Source: Haliclona indistincta (taxonomy: Eukaryota > Porifera > Demospongiae > Haplosclerida > Chalinidae). From it: DNA of 64,000 bases. Where the stretch lies: assembly GCA_964017065.1 (NCBI GenBank), contig OZ024788.1, positions 714,727-778,726 on the forward strand, given 5' to 3'. Position numbers and translations under genes: made by a program. The notes under the pieces were generated by a model, which saw only the letters and a list, made by a program, of their open reading frames with translations, was not told the DNA's origin and ran no database searches. Positions 61,495-64,000 of the stretch are shown one piece after another (positions within the stretch are counted from its first letter, which is position 1; each line of letters starts with the position of its first letter).

Positions 61495-62998
61495 TTAATT
61501 ATTGGGTATGACTTGTACTCTCACACGAATACAGTCCTGGTAAAGATATTGTGTGTTAGTAGTGGATGAGGTGAGAGAGGAATGAGAGATGAACTGTGGA
61601 TAAAAAGAAAATTCTCCAAATTCTCCTTCAGTAACTCTAACAAAGTCATCGTCCGTATCAATTGTGAGTGTCTTCTTGTAGTGTTCCTTGTCCTCCAGCC
61701 AGTTGAGGAGCTCAATGATGATGGTACCAGTGAAAGGCCACTGGAGGCGGTCATCGTGCTGACCTTTCATGATGTGAGCAAAGATCGACAAGTGGCTGCC
61801 CTTACCAATACTATCACCATTAGCGAACACATTGAGGCATAATGTATAACCCTGTGGGCTGGTGGTGAATGATGGACTGTAGTATTCGTTGTTGAACTGC
61901 TTGCGTTTGGAATACTCTGATATGGTGAACTGAGCCCCAGACTGGGTGCTGATGAGGGGGTCCTGCCATGCTGAGGTCAGGTGGAGGAGAGGCGTGGAGT
62001 AGACCATAGCACTAACTCTTAGTTTGAGGCAGTCGTCACGCAAGTATTCTGTGTTAGTGGTGGACACCAGGTCAGTGTGAGATACGAATCGAGGATTGAC
62101 AAGACTTGGTGCAGTCTCTTGATCAGTGAGACGAGAAGAGCGTGTGCCATCAGGATCAGTGTATCTGTTAAAGTCAATTGTCCATGAGTGGTGATTCCTG
62201 TCTTCTCTCCAGTTCAGTAGCTCTACTCCGATGTCTCCTTCAAATGGCCATTCTAACTCATTATCATATTCTTCTCTCATAAGTTGAGCATATACTGAAA
62301 GGTGAGAACCTCTGCTTGTATCATTACCATTGGGGTACACCTTGAGACGGAACTTGTAGCCTCTGTTGTGGGTATAAAATGGTGAACTGTACCACACTTT
62401 GTTAGATTCTTTCTTTTCACTAAAATCACTGATGATGAATTCCATTGGTGCTTGGTTGTTCAGGTATTGTGACGTTACAATGGAGACCAGTTTTGTTACA
62501 TCATTTTTAACAGAACTAATCTCCTGCCTCAGTTGTTCTGACAGCTGTGTATAACGTGTTTCACTGGATTTCATGAGCTGCTCATTCCTGGCTTTGAGTA
62601 GCTCTATCTCTGAGTCGGAGCATTTGATGTAATAATACTCCACACCAACTGCCAACATGACCACTAGAATCACTACTGTGATCTGGACTAATGGTGAGAT
62701 GATGTGACTCGCTCTTGGGTTAGTATCGGCTTTGATCAGCCGCTGGAAGAATAATATCTCTAGTATTAATTAATTTTTATCTGCTATGCACTGTAACTGA
62801 CCTCTTTCTCAGCTCCATTCTTTTTGGTAGCTGGTACACTCATTGGGGTTCCATCGTTATAACGAGGCTATGACAATGCAAATAATTATTCTACGTTCAG
62901 CAGTGCTGGTTACGTTATCCTTGTACCTGATCTTGGCAACCAACATCTTTAGGATCTGCTGCTGCCTCGGGAAGGAGTGCTTCGCGCTGCTCTGACAT
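61495..62998 (-). CDS. MATH gene B: membrane-anchored coiled-coil protein with two MATH domains
   Basis: Exons 62998-62927 (MSEQREALLPEAAADPKDVG), 62867-62802 (PRYNDGTPMSVPATKKNGAE) and 62742-61495 join in phase 0 for 461 aa. The last exon gives a span (VQITVVILVVMLAVGVEYYY), a coiled coil (SEIELLKARNEQLMKSSETR) and two MATH domains, each with GYKFRL or GYTLCLNV, GKGSHLSIF-type and WPFTGTIIIELLNW strands. It ends YQDCIRVRVQVIPNN. It is a paralogue of MATH gene A at 37.6 kb, in opposite orientation, with a shorter coiled coil. Exon 2 resembles that of genes C and D. N-in topology with outside or lumenal MATH domains is inferred. It lies tail to tail with the ILRUN-like gene. Confidence 0.88.
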
Positions 62999-63261
62999 TA
63001 CAAATGGGGCTGTAGCTCAGTAAAGAAGGGCGTATCAGATATTTTGAAACTATAATTTTATTCATAGGAAGCTTATCCAACTATTTTATTCATAGGAAGC
63101 TTAATTATTATCCAACTGCCCTACCCAAATGCAGAAGGACCCTATAAAATGAAAACAACCATCAACTGAAGCTAAAGGATGATGATAACTCAGCCGATTT
63201 GGAACCAAAATTCAGTAAATTATTATTGATCCAGATCTCTTATCTATTCTTCTTTCCGGCA

Positions 63262-64000
63262 CTTTATCATTATTTTCCTCGCTGAACTGATCTAGCATTC
63301 GGCTGCACATGCAATAAACCGGAACTCGGTAAAATTTCTGTATAGCACTCGTCCTCTCTCTCTCTCCGGCTTCCTTTTCTTGTCGTGGGGAAGTCGATTG
63401 ACCACCAAACACTGTCGAAGATGATGCCTCATCAGTGTCAGACTGCTGAAACTTCAATCTTATGCTTGTAAAAAAGTTCTGTCTTATTGTCCTCTTTCTA
63501 CCGGCGAGTTCAACAAGATGATCATCTAACATTCAGACATCTGACATCTAACATTCTTTCTGTTCTTTATTACAACGCCTGTAGTTTGTTTCCCAAGCTG
63601 GACTGTCTTGCTGCCTCTTGTCTTGCCTCCAGCCCTGATGTTGTTTGCATCGTTGAATCATGGCTCTCCCCAGATATCATTGACAGTGAGATAAGTATAC
63701 CTGGATACTCTGTGACCAGACTGGACAGAAACCGTCATGGTGGTGGTATTGTTTTGTATATTAAAGATTCCTTGCCTTTCAAAGTTATTTTTGTAGGTCC
63801 AGAAAATCTAGAGCTTATTTTTGTAACTATTTTTCCAGCTACTGTCAATCAAATTTGCTTAGGTGTTTTTTATAGACCTCCTTCATCTTCCTTATCTATT
63901 TTTGACTCTTTATCTCATGTACTTGGTTCCATGGACCCTATTTTGTTTTCAAACCTTATTCTTGTGGGTGACTTTAATGTAAATTTTCTTCCATCCACAA
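63262..64000 (+). mobile_element. LINE 5' part: APE-type endonuclease domain, runs off window
   Basis: From about 63520 a frame without stops reaches the window end. It encodes YYNACSLFPKLDCLAA, PDVVCIVESWLSPDIIDSEI, GGGIVLYIKDSLPF, LGVFYRPPSSS and VGDFNVNFLPS. These are the ordered motifs of the apurinic-like endonuclease at the start of CR1/L2/Jockey-type LINE polyproteins (N, E-x-WL, YRPP, GDFN). The RT would lie beyond the window. Similarity to the MATH B upstream duplicate ends at about 63262, so the element or its 5' UTR may start there; the exact start is not resolved. Confidence 0.75.

Noticed and set aside
63212..63532. 106-aa minus-strand frame rich in Ser, Glu and Arg upstream of the LINE endonuclease
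   Set aside because: No recognised family, and it overlaps the probable LINE 5' region. Not enough evidence for a gene.

Overview
The window looks like a repeat-rich chunk of an animal nuclear genome, most likely a sponge. The sponge assignment is inference from overall character, because no sequence here names the taxon. What is visible directly: short spliced introns (about 50-60 bp in the best gene family), GT-AG splice sites, many DNA transposons with intact target-site duplications (TSDs), 5'-truncated poly-A LINEs, several satellite arrays, and no prokaryotic operon structure, CRISPR array, rRNA or convincing tRNA.

The host genes are mainly a clustered set of small single-pass membrane proteins with coiled coils. 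Family 1 (seven copies: 7.8-8.7, 10.6-11.4, 13.0-13.9, 16.6-18.4, 20.0-20.8, 40.0-40.9 and 48.9-49.8 kb) has a two-exon layout: an N-terminal Lys/Glu/Arg/Ala coiled coil, one membrane segment, and a second coiled coil with spaced cysteines. Five copies are open through both exons and two are broken. Five copies sit head-to-head with the 3' end of an unrecognised gene, and every copy of that partner is damaged. Family 2 (36.7, 41.5-42.3, 44.7-45.2, 49.9 kb) and a related gene at 15.3-16.1 kb share the coiled coil-membrane-coiled coil plan but are frameshifted or truncated. A third group uses a short 5' exon, a small second exon often carrying a RYNDG motif, and a long last exon. It comprises two nearly identical coiled-coil genes (42.3-43.9 and 45.5-47.5 kb) and two genes that add a pair of MATH (TRAF-like) domains after the coiled coil (37.6-39.2 kb on plus, 61.5-63.0 kb on minus). 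The common plan of membrane anchor, coiled-coil stalk and, in two cases, a MATH head suggests oligomeric surface or endomembrane receptors. That function is inferred, not shown.

The region from 20.9 to 35.4 kb is one inserted segment of about 14.56 kb. It has CACTGTAAAAACT inverted ends and a TA duplication, and the empty site is preserved in the paralogous unit at 13.95 kb. It splits family 1 copy 5 from its conserved CACGTG-containing upstream block. Inside it are a 34-residue protein repeat, a 94-bp satellite, a reverse-transcriptase remnant, tandem micro-exon-like units and many nested elements. Four elements beginning TAGCCTCG, each with a perfect 9-bp TSD (Mutator-like by TSD size), lie at 1.2-6.9, 24.9-25.5, 28.9-29.6 and 34.0-34.7 kb.

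From 48.6 to 60 kb the sequence is dominated by inverted-repeat elements: GGGGATCCC arrays that bracket family 1 copy 7, a foldback at 51.7-54.2 kb interrupted by a LINE, and a 1.4-kb long inverted repeat at 54.2-55.6 kb. It also holds dispersed repeats, a pipsqueak-type HTH element, a Ulp1-like protease remnant and a four-exon integrase-zinc-finger-like gene with one internal stop. The right end has an ILRUN/NBR1-like gene with a frameshift whose intron holds the same 58-bp satellite seen at 7 kb, then the second MATH gene, and finally the endonuclease part of a LINE running off the window.
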